Source: Curvibacter sp. GWA2_64_110
GTDB lineage: Bacteria > Pseudomonadota > Gammaproteobacteria > Burkholderiales > Burkholderiaceae_C
DNA length: 64,000 nt
Direction: 5' to 3'
Assembly (NCBI GenBank): GCA_001797315.1
Contig: MGPC01000032.1
Span: forward strand, 1 to 64,000
Shown: positions 47,517 to 55,847 of the stretch, one piece after another
How positions within the stretch are numbered: the stretch's first letter is position 1
Layout of the letters: the number at the start of each line of letters is the position of its first letter
The notes under the pieces: generated by a model
The model's input: the letters and a program-made list of their open reading frames with translations, nothing else
Databases searched by the model: none
What the model was told of the DNA's origin: nothing
Program-made: the position numbers and the translations under genes

Positions 47517-47546
47517 CCGCTGCTCTACCAACTGAGCTAAGAACCC
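47471..47546 (-). tRNA. tRNA-Lys (anticodon CTT)
   Basis: This is a 76-nt cloverleaf on the minus strand. It begins GGGTTCTTAGCTCAGTTGG and has anticodon stem GCGGA/TCCGT around CTCTTAA, giving anticodon CTT. The T-loop TTCGAGT is present and CCA is encoded. Its 3' part was re-supplied by the island, so the gene stays functional after integration. Confidence 0.96.
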
Positions 47547-47604
47547 GCTGCATTGAAGCAATGGGCTGAATTCTACCATCGGTTTGGGGCACCTTGCCGG
47601 GGGG

Positions 47605-50163
47605 TTACCAGTCCTCTTTGACGGCCAGCACCGCATCGCGTCCGGCGGCGGCGCGGCCGGCGAGCCAGGCCGTCAGCGTGCCGGCCAGCACCACGGCGGC
47701 GCACAGCGCCAGCAGGCGGCCCCAGGGCAGCAGCAACTCCATGCGCCAGTGAAAACTCTGCGGGTTGACCACATGCACCAGCACCACGGCCACCGCCAGG
47801 CCGAGCCCGAGGCCGGCGACGGCGCCGACGCCGGTCCAGGCGGCACCTTCACCGGCCACCACGGCCAGGATCTGCCGGCGCGTCAGCCCCAGGTGCACCA
47901 GCAGGCCGAACTCCTTGCGCCGCGCCAGCACCTGCGCGCTGAAACTGGCCGCCACGCCGAACAGGCCGATGCCGATGGCCACCGCCTGCAGCCAGTAGGT
48001 GACGGCAAAGCTGCGGTCGAAGATGCGCAGTGAGGTGGCGCGGATCTGGCTGGCGCTGCCGAACTCCAGCAGCGCGCCGCTGCCCGGGCTGCTGCGCTCG
48101 GCCAGGGTACGGATGGCTTGCTGCACCTGGCTCAGCTCCGCGCCGGGGGCCAGCCACAGTGCCAGGTCGTTGCTGCGCGTGTCGCCGGTCAGCTGCGCGT
48201 AGCTGCGCCGCGCCATGGCGATGGCGCCGCTCTGGCGGGCATAGTCGCGCCACACACCTGCTACAAAAAACGTAGCTGGTGGCGCATGATGGGTGGGGTC
48301 TAGAGCCCTGAAAGACTGTGAAAGTGGGGCGAAGACGGCGCCCGGCCGGGCGCCGTGCAGGTCCAGCATGGCCTCGCTGACATAGATGCCGATCTGCCCC
48401 GGCGGCACCGGCAGCGGCTCGCCCAGCAGCGGCAGGTCGCGCGCCGGGTCGTCGAGCTCGCGCGCCAGCAGCGCCACGGCCGGGCGGTCGGCGGCCAGCA
48501 GCAGCGGCAGCTGGCGCTGCGCCTGCACGCGCTGCACGCCGGGCAGCTGCGCCACCGTCAACACGAACTCGGGGCTGAAGTACTGGGTGTCGGCGGCGTT
48601 CAGGCTGCTGGCGCTGCGCAGGTAGAGGTCGGCCGGCAGCACGCGCTCCAGCCATTGCGTCACCGAGTCGCGAAAGCTGGCCACCATCACGGTCAGCGCC
48701 ACCGCCAGGCTGAGCGAGGCCACCACGCCGCTCACCGCCACCGCGGCGCTCTCGCGCTGGCGGCGGGCGCGCTCCACCGCCAGCAGCGGCAGCGTGTGCC
48801 GCGCCACCAGCGGGGCGATGCGGTCCAGCAGCAAGGCGATGAGCCAGGGCAGGGCCATGATGCCGCCCAGCAGCAGCAGGGCGATTGACACGTAAGCGCC
48901 CAGTGGCATATCAAAAATGGCCGGAGACCTCGTCAATATTACGCCAATAGCTATTAAAATAATAGCAATCCAGCCGTGCATGGCGTGCGCCGGCGTTGCG
49001 CCGAGGCCTTTGAGTGTTTGCGCCGGCGGCAGCCGCTGTGCCTGCCGGGCCGGCCACCAGCCGCCGGCCAGTGCCGCCAGCACGCCCAGCAGGCCGTAGC
49101 CCAGCGCGGCCGTGCCGTCCCACTGCAGGCGGGGCGTCACGCCGGCAAAAAAACCACCGCCCAGGTCGCCGCCGAGCAGGCGCAGGGCCAGTGCGGCCAA
49201 GGCGGTGCCGAGGGCAATGCCGGCCGCGCTGCCCAGGATGCCCAGCGCCAGCGACTCCCACAGCACCAGTGCCAGTCGCTCGCGCCCGGTCAGGCCCAGC
49301 ACGCCCAGCAGGGCGAACTGCTGCGCGCGCTGGGCCACGCTCAAGGCCAGCACCGAGAACACCAGAAAGGCGCCGGTGAACAGTGCCACCAGCGCCAGCA
49401 CCGTGAGGTTGACGCGGTAGGCGCGCGACAGGTTGCTGATGCGCTGCGCTGCGTCGCCGGGTTCGTTCAAGCTGAGGCCGCTGGGCCAGTCGGGCGCAGC
49501 CTGCAGCGTGCGCACGAAGGCGGCGCGGTCCACGCCGGGCTGCAGGCGCAGGTCGAGGCGGGTGAGCTGGCCGAGCTTGCCGAACAGCTCCTGCGCGGCG
49601 GCGATGTCCATCACCGCCAGGGCCGGGCCGCTGGCGCTCACCGTGCCGGCCACCTGCACCGGCTGCAGGCGCAGGCCGCTTTGCAGCTGGAGCGTGCGCC
49701 CCGGGATCAGCTGTTGCGCCGCCGGATTCAGGAAGACGGTGGCCGGTGCGAACAGCGCCAGCCGGTCCGCGCCGGCGGCCGGCCGCGGCAGCAAGTCGGG
49801 CGCGATGGCGGCCACCTGCAGTGCGTCGATGCCCAGCACGCGCAGCGGCACGCGCCGGCCGTCGGCGCTGACGGCCTGACTGCTGAACTCCAGCACCGGG
49901 CTGGCCAGCGCCACCTGCGGGTGGCGGACCAGGCGGGCGTAGAGCGCTTCATCGAAATTGCCTTGTGCGGCGCGCAGTTCCAGGTCGGGCTGGCCGCCCA
50001 CGGCGCGCACCGCGTGCGAGAACTCGTCGAGCGCCGAGGCGTTGATCAGGTGCACCGAGAAGGCCAGCGCCACGCCCAGCATCACCGCCAGCACGGCGGC
50101 AGCATGGCGCCAGGGGTGGTGGCGCAGTTCCTGCCAGGAGAAGGTGCTCAGCAACTGGCGCAT
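47605..50163 (-). CDS. FtsX-like ABC transporter permease (AttG/YbbP-like)
   Basis: This 852-aa inner-membrane protein has one N-terminal helix, a large periplasmic domain (about residues 45-255), then a helix bundle. A second half repeats the layout with a periplasmic domain near 520-690 and three final helices. The FtsX-like parts include VLALVALFTGAFLVFSVLAL and KEFGLLVHLGLTRRQILAVV. It has no ATPase of its own, and the LolD-like ATPase at 60860 and the AttH-like protein at 28235 are candidate partners. Two roughly 60-bp repeat copies lie inside the gene, both in frame. Confidence 0.85.
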   Translation of the reverse strand: MRQLLSTFSWQELRHHPWRHAAAVLAVMLGVALAFSVHLINASALDEFSHAVRAVGGQPDLELRAAQGNFDEALYARLVRHPQVALASPVLEFSSQAVSADGRRVPLRVLGIDALQVAAIAPDLLPRPAAGADRLALFAPATVFLNPAAQQLIPGRTLQLQSGLRLQPVQVAGTVSASGPALAVMDIAAAQELFGKLGQLTRLDLRLQPGVDRAAFVRTLQAAPDWPSGLSLNEPGDAAQRISNLSRAYRVNLTVLALVALFTGAFLVFSVLALSVAQRAQQFALLGVLGLTGRERLALVLWESLALGILGSAAGIALGTALAALALRLLGGDLGGGFFAGVTPRLQWDGTAALGYGLLGVLAALAGGWWPARQAQRLPPAQTLKGLGATPAHAMHGWIAIILIAIGVILTRSPAIFDMPLGAYVSIALLLLGGIMALPWLIALLLDRIAPLVARHTLPLLAVERARRQRESAAVAVSGVVASLSLAVALTVMVASFRDSVTQWLERVLPADLYLRSASSLNAADTQYFSPEFVLTVAQLPGVQRVQAQRQLPLLLAADRPAVALLARELDDPARDLPLLGEPLPVPPGQIGIYVSEAMLDLHGARPGAVFAPLSQSFRALDPTHHAPPATFFVAGVWRDYARQSGAIAMARRSYAQLTGDTRSNDLALWLAPGAELSQVQQAIRTLAERSSPGSGALLEFGSASQIRATSLRIFDRSFAVTYWLQAVAIGIGLFGVAASFSAQVLARRKEFGLLVHLGLTRRQILAVVAGEGAAWTGVGAVAGLGLGLAVAVVLVHVVNPQSFHWRMELLLPWGRLLALCAAVVLAGTLTAWLAGRAAAGRDAVLAVKEDW
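48258..48325 (+). repeat. Approximately 60-bp in-frame repeat family, copy 2 (within FtsX-like permease)
   Basis: GCTACAAAAAACGTAGC opens with a GCTA/TAGC hairpin, then GGTGGCGCATGATG and GGTCTAGAGCCC follow. It aligns without gaps to the reverse complement of copy 3. It encodes an apparently tolerant segment of a periplasmic domain in the host protein (reverse frame). Confidence 0.6.
48908..48972 (-). repeat. Approximately 60-bp in-frame repeat family, copy 3 (within FtsX-like permease)
   Basis: On the minus strand this reads GCTATTATTTTAATAGC, then TTGGCGTAATATTGA and GGTCTCCGGCC. It is strikingly AT-rich against its surroundings. It encodes a hydrophobic segment (IAIILIAIGVILT) that adds to a membrane helix. 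Confidence 0.6.
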
Positions 50164-50294
50164 GGCGGGAGGATCAGGTGGGCTTGATGGGGTTCAAGAA
50201 AACGCCAGGTCGTCCACGGCCTTGACTTTACAGGCCGGCCATTAGGGGCCAGTATGGGGAGGGCCGACATGAACACGATGGCAAGGAGAGCACC

Positions 50295-50759
50295 ATGGGT
50301 GAGCGTTTGACAACCGGTGAAGTGTGTACGCGCAGTGTAACCATCGCCTTCAAGGGCACGCCCCTGGTCGATGCGGCACGGCTGATGCGGGCGCAGCATG
50401 TGGGCTGCCTGGTCGTGGTGGAGGACGGCCCGGCCAGCCGGCGCACCGTGAGCGGGCTGCTGACCGACCGCGACATCGTGATGGCCGTGGTCGCGCCCGG
50501 GCTCGACCCCAACACCTTGAGCGTGGGTGATGTGATGAGCACCGATCTGGTGACGGCACGCGAGGACGATTCGCTGATCGACCTCATGCGTGCCATGCGC
50601 GCCAAGGGCGTGCGGCGCATGCCGGTGGTGGGCGCGCAGGGCGAGCTGATCGGCATTGCGACGCTGGACGATGTGCTGGCCATTCTGTCGGAGGAGCTGT
50701 CCCTGCTGGTGGCAGCGATCGATCACGAAGGGCAACGCGAGCGCAGGATGCGCCGTTGA
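50295..50759 (+). CDS. CBS-domain protein
   Basis: This 154-aa cytosolic protein is made of two CBS domains (about residues 9-70 and 78-135) that usually bind adenine nucleotides. Each contains the typical pattern, seen as VSGLLTDRDIVMAVV and GVRRMPVVGAQGELIGIATLDDVL. AAGGAGAGCACC precedes the ATG. It sits beside an Hsp20 gene whose promoter has an FNR-like site. CBS and Hsp20 proteins are often part of oxygen-limitation regulons. Confidence 0.9.
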   Translation: MGERLTTGEVCTRSVTIAFKGTPLVDAARLMRAQHVGCLVVVEDGPASRRTVSGLLTDRDIVMAVVAPGLDPNTLSVGDVMSTDLVTAREDDSLIDLMRAMRAKGVRRMPVVGAQGELIGIATLDDVLAILSEELSLLVAAIDHEGQRERRMRR

Positions 50760-50787
50760 GGGGCGGGTGGCGTGGATCGGGTGATTT

Positions 50788-50801
50788 TTGATGTGCGTCA
50801 A
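50788..50801. promoter_or_regulatory. FNR/ANR-type site upstream of hsp20
   Basis: TTGAT-GTGC-GTCAA matches 9 of 10 consensus positions. It is centred about 123 nt before the Hsp20 start. With a start of transcription about 41 nt downstream, the -10 region would be near GAATAG (50822-50827). Confidence 0.6.
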
Positions 50802-50917
50802 ATTTGAATCACCCTCCGCTTGAATAGCACCGGCACGAACCACATACTTGCCAACTGATGGCCATGGCTGTCCGCGCCATGACCATGAGGCATCACCCCA
50901 ACCTGAGGAGGAATGAC

Positions 50918-51343
50918 ATGAGTTCACTGATCACGCGTGGCAGTCTGTTCGATGATTTTTTCCGCGACATGGCGCCGGGTTTCTACGTCAAGCCGCTGCA
51001 TGGCGACCCGCTGCCCAGCCCGGGGCAGATCAAGATCGACGTGAAGGAAAACGGCAATAACTACACCGTGTCGGCCGAGATTCCGGGTGTGCGCAAGGAG
51101 GACATCCACGTCACCATCGAAGGCGGCATGGTGATGGTGCGTGCCGAGATCAAGCAGGAAGACGCGCACAAGGACGACAAGTCCTTGCGCAACGAGCGCT
51201 ACTTCGGCTCGGTGTCGCGTGGCATCCAGCTGCCGCAGGACGTGGACCAGGCGCAGGCCAAGGCCAAATACGACAACGGCGTGCTCACGCTCACGCTGCC
51301 CAAGAAGCAGGGCAACGGCTCGCAGAAGCTGCGCATCGAGTGA
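50918..51343 (+). CDS. Hsp20/alpha-crystallin small heat-shock protein
   Basis: This 141-aa ATP-independent holdase prevents aggregation of unfolded proteins. The alpha-crystallin domain spans about residues 35-138 with IKIDVKENGNNYTVSAEIPG, the central RYFGSVSRGIQLPQDVD and the closing YDNGVLTLTLPKK. The track start at 50858 is replaced by the ATG at 50918, preceded by GAGGAGGAATGAC. A strong terminator follows 16 nt after the stop. Confidence 0.94.
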   Translation: MSSLITRGSLFDDFFRDMAPGFYVKPLHGDPLPSPGQIKIDVKENGNNYTVSAEIPGVRKEDIHVTIEGGMVMVRAEIKQEDAHKDDKSLRNERYFGSVSRGIQLPQDVDQAQAKAKYDNGVLTLTLPKKQGNGSQKLRIE

Positions 51344-51359
51344 GCATGCGCCACCCATG

Positions 51360-51387
51360 AAAAAGCCCGGCATGGCCGGGCTTTTTT
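51360..51387 (+). terminator. Rho-independent terminator after hsp20
   Basis: AAAAAGCCCGGC and GCCGGGCTTTTTT form a GC-rich stem with a very short loop and a T6 run. The A-tract on the left makes it usable in both directions, so it may also serve the convergent TctC operon ending at 51407. Confidence 0.92.
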
Positions 51388-51406
51388 GCGGGCGCGGGAG
51401 AGGGGT

Positions 51407-52402
51407 TCAGTCCGCCTCGATCTTCGAGGTCTTGACCACCTGGGCCCAGCGTGCCAGCTCGGCCTTGGTGAAGTCAGCCAGCTGCTGCGGGTTCATGTAG
51501 TCGGCCTCGGCGCCGAGTTCCACCGCCTTCTGCTTGAAGGCTGGCGTGGCCGTGATCCTGGCGATCTCGGCGGCCAGCTTGTCGATGATGGGCTTGGGCG
51601 TCTTGGCCGGGGCAAAGACGGCAAACCACGAGGTGGCGTCCAGCTTGGGCAGGCCGGCTTCAGCGGTGGTGGGCACGTCCGGCAGGCTGGGCAGACGGGT
51701 CTTGCCGGTCACGGCCAGGGCGCGCAGCTTGCCGGCCTGGATGTGCGGCACGAAGGGGGGCGGCGTGCCGAAGGTCAGGTCCACCTGATTGCCCAGCAGG
51801 TCCTGCAGCGCCGGGCCGGTGCCTTTGTAGGGAATGTGGGTCATCTGGATGCCGGCCTGCTGCTCCAGCATGGCGCCGGTGACGTGCTGCAGCGAACCGT
51901 TGCCGCTGGAGGCGTAGTTCAGCTTGCCGGGGTTGGCCTTGGCATAGGCGATCAGTTCGGCCATGTTTTTCACCGGCAGGCTGGCGCGCACCACGATCAC
52001 CTGCGGCGCCGAGATCACGTTGGCCACCGGCTGGAAGTCCTTGGCATCCCACTGCAGCGGTGTCTTGCTGACGGCGGGCGTGATGACGTGGTAGCCCGAG
52101 TACTGCATCAGCAACGTGTGGCCGTCGGCCTCGGCGCGCTTGACGAGCATGGCGCCGATCGAGCCGTTGGCACCGCCCTTGTTGTCCACCACCACCGACT
52201 GGCCGAGCGCCGCGCCCAGCGGCTGCGCCAGCATGCGGGCGGAGAAGTCGGTGGTGCCGCCGGTGGCCGTGGGCACCACCAGCGTGACCGGGCGGCTGGG
52301 GTAGCTGCCGGCGCCTTGGGCCTGGGCCAGGCCGCTGAAGGCGGTGGCCGCGGCGAGTGCCGCGAGCGCGAGGCAGCGCAGGCTGTGTCGTTTGCTTGTC
52401 AT
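51407..52402 (-). CDS. Bug/TctC family tripartite tricarboxylate transporter substrate-binding protein
   Basis: This periplasmic receptor of 331 aa has a signal peptide (LALAALAAATAFSGLAQAQG) and a mature start YPSRPVTLVVPTATGGTTDF typical of Bug proteins. Other landmarks are VVVDNKGGANGSIGAMLVKR and LNYASSGNGSLQHVTGAMLE. AAGGAGACCTTG precedes the ATG at 52402; the 724-aa track ORF is a frame read-through. No TctA/TctB membrane genes are nearby, which is usual for Burkholderiales Bug proteins. It probably binds the carboxylate handled by the two upstream enzymes. Confidence 0.93.
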   Translation of the reverse strand: MTSKRHSLRCLALAALAAATAFSGLAQAQGAGSYPSRPVTLVVPTATGGTTDFSARMLAQPLGAALGQSVVVDNKGGANGSIGAMLVKRAEADGHTLLMQYSGYHVITPAVSKTPLQWDAKDFQPVANVISAPQVIVVRASLPVKNMAELIAYAKANPGKLNYASSGNGSLQHVTGAMLEQQAGIQMTHIPYKGTGPALQDLLGNQVDLTFGTPPPFVPHIQAGKLRALAVTGKTRLPSLPDVPTTAEAGLPKLDATSWFAVFAPAKTPKPIIDKLAAEIARITATPAFKQKAVELGAEADYMNPQQLADFTKAELARWAQVVKTSKIEAD

Positions 52403-52422
52403 CAAGGTCTCCTTGTTAAAAA

Positions 52423-53427
52423 TCAGTGCGTCACGGTGTCGCGCGCCAGGGCGCGGGCGCGGATGGTGTTGAAATCGGCCGGCACCGGGTGCAGATCCAG
52501 CCGGCGGCCGGCCTTGGTGATCTGGCTCGGCATGTCGTGGCCGATCAGGCCCGGCAGGCGCTGTGAGGCGGCGATCAGGCGCGCCAGGTCGACGCCGGTG
52601 TCGTAGTCCATCAGTTGCAGTGCATGCACGATTTCCTCGGTGCAGACATTGCCGGTGGCGCCGGGGGCGTAAGGGCAGCCGCCGATACCGCCGAGCGAGG
52701 CGTCGAAGCGGTCGGCGCCGGCATCGATGCCGGCCAGCACATTGGCCAGGCCCATGCCGCGCGTGTTGTGGAAGTGCAGCGTGAGTTCGGTGTGCGGCCA
52801 GCGCAGGCGGGTCGCACGCGTCAGCGCCGCCACCTGGCCGGGGTAGGCCATGCCGGTGGTGTCGCACAGCGTGATGCCGTGCACGCCGAGGTCGACGAAG
52901 CGCTGGGCCCAGCCCAGCACCGCGGACTCCGACACATCGCCCTCCATCGGGCAGCCGAAGGAACACGAAAGCGACACGTTGACCGCCACGCCCTGGTCCT
53001 GCGCCAGCCGTGCCACCTGCGACAGCGCGTCGAACGACTGCGCGCGCGTCATGCGCAGGTTGGCCAGGTTGTGCGTTTCGCTGGCCGACATCACCAGGTT
53101 GAGCTCGTCGGTGCGGGCCTCGATGGCACGTTCGGCACCGCGCATATTGGGCACCAGCGCGCTGTAGACCACGCCCGGGCGGCGCGCGATCTCGCGCATG
53201 ACGATCTCCGCGTCGCGCAGCGCCGGGATGGCGGTGGGTGAGGTGAACGAGGTGACCTCGATCTTGGACAGACCGGTGGCCGAGAGTTCGTTGACGAGGG
53301 CGATCTTGTCCTCGGTCGGCACGAAGGCGCACTCGGCCTGCAGGCCGTCGCGTGTGCCGACCTCCTGCAGGTGGATGCGGCGGCCGGCGCCAAACCAGAC
53401 CGGGTTCTTGTTCATGCCGGTGTTCAT
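52423..53427 (-). CDS. Hydroxymethylglutaryl-CoA lyase-like enzyme
   Basis: This 334-aa HMGL-type TIM-barrel lyase cleaves a 3-hydroxyacyl-CoA such as HMG-CoA or citramalyl-CoA. The catalytic arginine lies in LQEVGTRDGLQAE. The metal-binding histidines are in TLHFHNTRGMGLANVLAG and the glycine-rich cysteine loop is SLGGIGGCPYAPGATGNV. The ATG at 53427 overlaps the CoA-transferase stop by 4 nt. Pairing with a CaiB-type transferase suggests activation and then cleavage of a branched dicarboxylate. Confidence 0.9.
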   Translation of the reverse strand: MNTGMNKNPVWFGAGRRIHLQEVGTRDGLQAECAFVPTEDKIALVNELSATGLSKIEVTSFTSPTAIPALRDAEIVMREIARRPGVVYSALVPNMRGAERAIEARTDELNLVMSASETHNLANLRMTRAQSFDALSQVARLAQDQGVAVNVSLSCSFGCPMEGDVSESAVLGWAQRFVDLGVHGITLCDTTGMAYPGQVAALTRATRLRWPHTELTLHFHNTRGMGLANVLAGIDAGADRFDASLGGIGGCPYAPGATGNVCTEEIVHALQLMDYDTGVDLARLIAASQRLPGLIGHDMPSQITKAGRRLDLHPVPADFNTIRARALARDTVTH

Positions 53428-54638
53428 GCCACGGTGCCTTTCTCGCGCAGGGCGGCGATGTTGTCTGAAGTGAGGCCCATCTGCTGCAGCACGCTGTCGG
53501 TGTCGTCGCCCAGGTGCGGCGCACTGCTGCGGATGCTGCCCGGCGTGGCCGAGAGCTTGGGCACGATGCCCGGCACGGCAATGTCGTCGCCGTCGCGCGT
53601 GTGTTGGGTCAGGATCATGTCGCGTGCCTGGTAGTGCGGGTCTTCGAAGATGTCCTTGGCGGTGTAGACGCGGCCGACCGGCACGCGCGCGGCGTTCAGC
53701 GCATCGAGTACCTCCTGGATGCTGCGCGTCTGCGTCCAGGCGCCGATGGCGGCGTCGATCTCGGCCACGCGCTTGACGCGCCCGGCGTTGTCGGCCAGAT
53801 CCGGTGCGTTGCCCAGATCCGGGCGGCCGATCGCCTCCATCAGGCGCTTGAAGATGCTGTCGCCGTTGCCGGCCACCAGCACATAACCGTCGCGGCAGGG
53901 GTAGGCATTGGAGGGGGCAATGCCCGGCAACGCGCTGCCGGCGGCTTCGCGCACGGCGCCGAAGGCGCTGTATTCGGGGATCAGGCTTTCCATCACGTTG
54001 AACACCGCTTCGTGCAGCGCCACGTCGATCACCTGGCCGGCGCCGCCGTTGACCTTGCGGTGGTAGAGCGCCATCATGACGCCGATCACGCCGTGCAGCG
54101 CGGCCAGCGTGTCGCCGATCGACACGCCCACGCGCACCGGCACGCGGCCCGGCTCGGCGGTGAGGTGGCGCAGGCCGCCCATGGCCTCGCCGATGACGCC
54201 GAAGCCCGGCATGTCGCGGTAGGGGCCGGTCTGGCCGTAGCCGCTGATGCGCAGCATCACCAGGCCGGGGTTGATCTTCTGCAGCTCGTCCCAGCCCATG
54301 CCCCAGGCTTCCAGCGTGTCGGGGCGGAAGTTCTCGATCAGCACGTCGGCCTCGGCAATCAGCTGGCGGGCGATGTCCTGCCCCGCGGGGCTGCGCAGGT
54401 CGAGCGCGATGGAGCGTTTGTTGCGTGACTGCACCTGCCACCAGACCGAGGTGCCGTTCTTGATGAGGCGCCAGTTGCGCAGCGGGTCGCCGGCGCCGGG
54501 GGCCTCGATCTTGATCACGTCGGCGCCGAACTCGCCCAGCGTCTTGCCGGCAAACGGCCCGGCGATCAGCTGGCCCATCTCGATGACACGCACGCCCTGC
54601 AGGGCGGCGGGTGTGAGGGCGGGGGAGGGGCTGGTCAT
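53424..54638 (-). CDS. CaiB/BaiF CoA-transferase family protein
   Basis: This type III CoA-transferase of 404 aa moves CoA between carboxylic acids. The N-terminal motif GVRVIEMGQLIAGPFAGKTL and ADVIKIEAPGAGDPLRNW are family-typical. The catalytic aspartate is plausibly in SIALDLRSPAGQD or ENFRPDTLEAWG. The ATG at 54638 (MTSPSPALTPAAL) is preferred to the track start at 54737, which runs into the LysR operator. First gene of a CoA-transferase, lyase, TctC operon divergent from lysR. Confidence 0.92.
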   Translation of the reverse strand: MTSPSPALTPAALQGVRVIEMGQLIAGPFAGKTLGEFGADVIKIEAPGAGDPLRNWRLIKNGTSVWWQVQSRNKRSIALDLRSPAGQDIARQLIAEADVLIENFRPDTLEAWGMGWDELQKINPGLVMLRISGYGQTGPYRDMPGFGVIGEAMGGLRHLTAEPGRVPVRVGVSIGDTLAALHGVIGVMMALYHRKVNGGAGQVIDVALHEAVFNVMESLIPEYSAFGAVREAAGSALPGIAPSNAYPCRDGYVLVAGNGDSIFKRLMEAIGRPDLGNAPDLADNAGRVKRVAEIDAAIGAWTQTRSIQEVLDALNAARVPVGRVYTAKDIFEDPHYQARDMILTQHTRDGDDIAVPGIVPKLSATPGSIRSSAPHLGDDTDSVLQQMGLTSDNIAALREKGTVA

Positions 54639-54705
54639 GGTGTGGGGAGTCTCCTTCTCGGATGGCGATGATGGCAAATCCGGTTCATTGGGTAAATCAA
54701 CCATT

Positions 54706-54744
54706 CGGCAGCTTGCCATCGCGAAATGAGATGGCAAGCTGCCG
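54706..54744. promoter_or_regulatory. LysR-type operator between CoA-transferase and lysR genes
   Basis: A perfect 15-bp inverted repeat, CGGCAGCTTGCCATC and GATGGCAAGCTGCCG, is spaced by 9 nt. A further half-site GATGGCAA lies at 54670-54677. It is in the 125-nt gap between the divergent genes and is the likely binding site of the adjacent LysR protein. Confidence 0.8.
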
Positions 54745-54763
54745 TCAGCGCCATAATGGCGCG

Positions 54764-55666
54764 ATGAAGCTCGATCCCGTCTCCCTGCGTCTGTTCGTCG
54801 CCGTCATGGAAGAAGGCACCATTGCCGAGGCGGCGGCGCGCGAGCACATTGCCGCCTCGGCTGTCAGCAAGCGCCTGAGCGAGCTGGAGCAGACCCTGGC
54901 CACCGAGCTGTTCGTGCGCAGCAACAAGGGCACCGAACCCACCGCCGCCGCTTTTGCCTTGCTGAACCTGGCGCGCGGCGTGCTCAACGACCTGGATGGC
55001 ATCTTTGCCCAGATGAGCGAGTACGCCAGCGGCGTGCGCGGCCACGTGCGGGTGTTCGCCAACATTTCGGCCATCACGCAGTTCCTGCCGGGGGAACTGA
55101 AGTCCTTCATGGAGCAGTACCCGCAGGTGCAGATCCACCTGCAGGAGCGCATCAGTTCGGTGATTGCCAAGGCGGTAGCCGACAACGCGGCCGACATCGG
55201 CATCCTGAACGACGGCAATTACGGCGAAGACCTCACGCTGCTGCCGTACCACGACGACGAGCTGGTGGTGATCGCGCCGCTGGGTCACCCTCTTGCGCGC
55301 CGCAAGAGCGTTCGCATGCAGCAGGTGCTGGACTTTGATGTGGTCGGCGCCCACCCGGGCAGCGTGATGAACAACCTGCTGACCAAGGCCGCTGCCGAAC
55401 TGGGTCGCCCGCTGCGCCTGCGCATCCAGGTCAGCAGCTATGACGCGCTGTGCCTGATGGTGGCTGCGGGCCTGGGGCTGGGCGTCATGCCACGCAAGAG
55501 CGCGCAGCTGTTTTTGCCCTCGCTCAAGATCAGGTGCGTCACGCTGGACGAACCCTGGGCCGCGCGCCAACTGGTGGTGGCAGTGCGCGATGTCGCTGCG
55601 CTGTCGCCGGTGGCCCGGCTGCTGTTGCAGCACATCAGTGTGCCGGGGCACGACGCCCGGACTTGA
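54764..55666 (+). CDS. LysR family transcriptional regulator
   Basis: This 300-aa regulator has an N-terminal winged helix-turn-helix (LRLFVAVMEEGTIAEAAARE, then AASAVSKRLSELEQTL) and a C-terminal effector-binding domain (residues 90-295). The ATG at 54764 (MKLDPVSLRLFVAV) matches the usual LysR start; the track start at 54662 would place the operator inside the coding region. It is divergent from the CoA-transferase operon, which it probably controls. Its stop overlaps an FNR-like box. Confidence 0.92.
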   Translation: MKLDPVSLRLFVAVMEEGTIAEAAAREHIAASAVSKRLSELEQTLATELFVRSNKGTEPTAAAFALLNLARGVLNDLDGIFAQMSEYASGVRGHVRVFANISAITQFLPGELKSFMEQYPQVQIHLQERISSVIAKAVADNAADIGILNDGNYGEDLTLLPYHDDELVVIAPLGHPLARRKSVRMQQVLDFDVVGAHPGSVMNNLLTKAAAELGRPLRLRIQVSSYDALCLMVAAGLGLGVMPRKSAQLFLPSLKIRCVTLDEPWAARQLVVAVRDVAALSPVARLLLQHISVPGHDART

Positions 55667-55676
55667 CCTGCATCAA
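55663..55676. promoter_or_regulatory. FNR/ANR-like site upstream of second HD-GYP gene
   Basis: TTGAC-CTGC-ATCAA matches 9 of 10 consensus positions and overlaps the lysR stop. It lies about 178 nt before the HD-GYP start and could control it under low oxygen. Confidence 0.45.
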
Positions 55677-55847
55677 CCGGGTGGCAGATCATGTGCGTTG
55701 GCCAGCGGTTTCTTGCTGCCCCGCAATATCTGGGTTTAAGATGAAAAAATAGTTTTTGACGATTTCCTGGCCCGATGCATCAAGCGACATCCAAGATCGC
55801 GAGTGGCTTGAGAGGTGGTCAAGACAGCAGGGGAAGGGAGGATCGAT

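Noticed and set aside
51407-53581. 724-aa ORF joining the TctC receptor to upstream sequence
   Set aside because: The extension is antiframe to the HMG-CoA lyase gene; the signal peptide and ribosome-binding site define the receptor start at 52402.
52423-54441. 672-aa ORF fusing the lyase to CoA-transferase sequence
   Set aside because: The upstream part is a frame-shifted reading of the CoA-transferase, which has its own intact frame.
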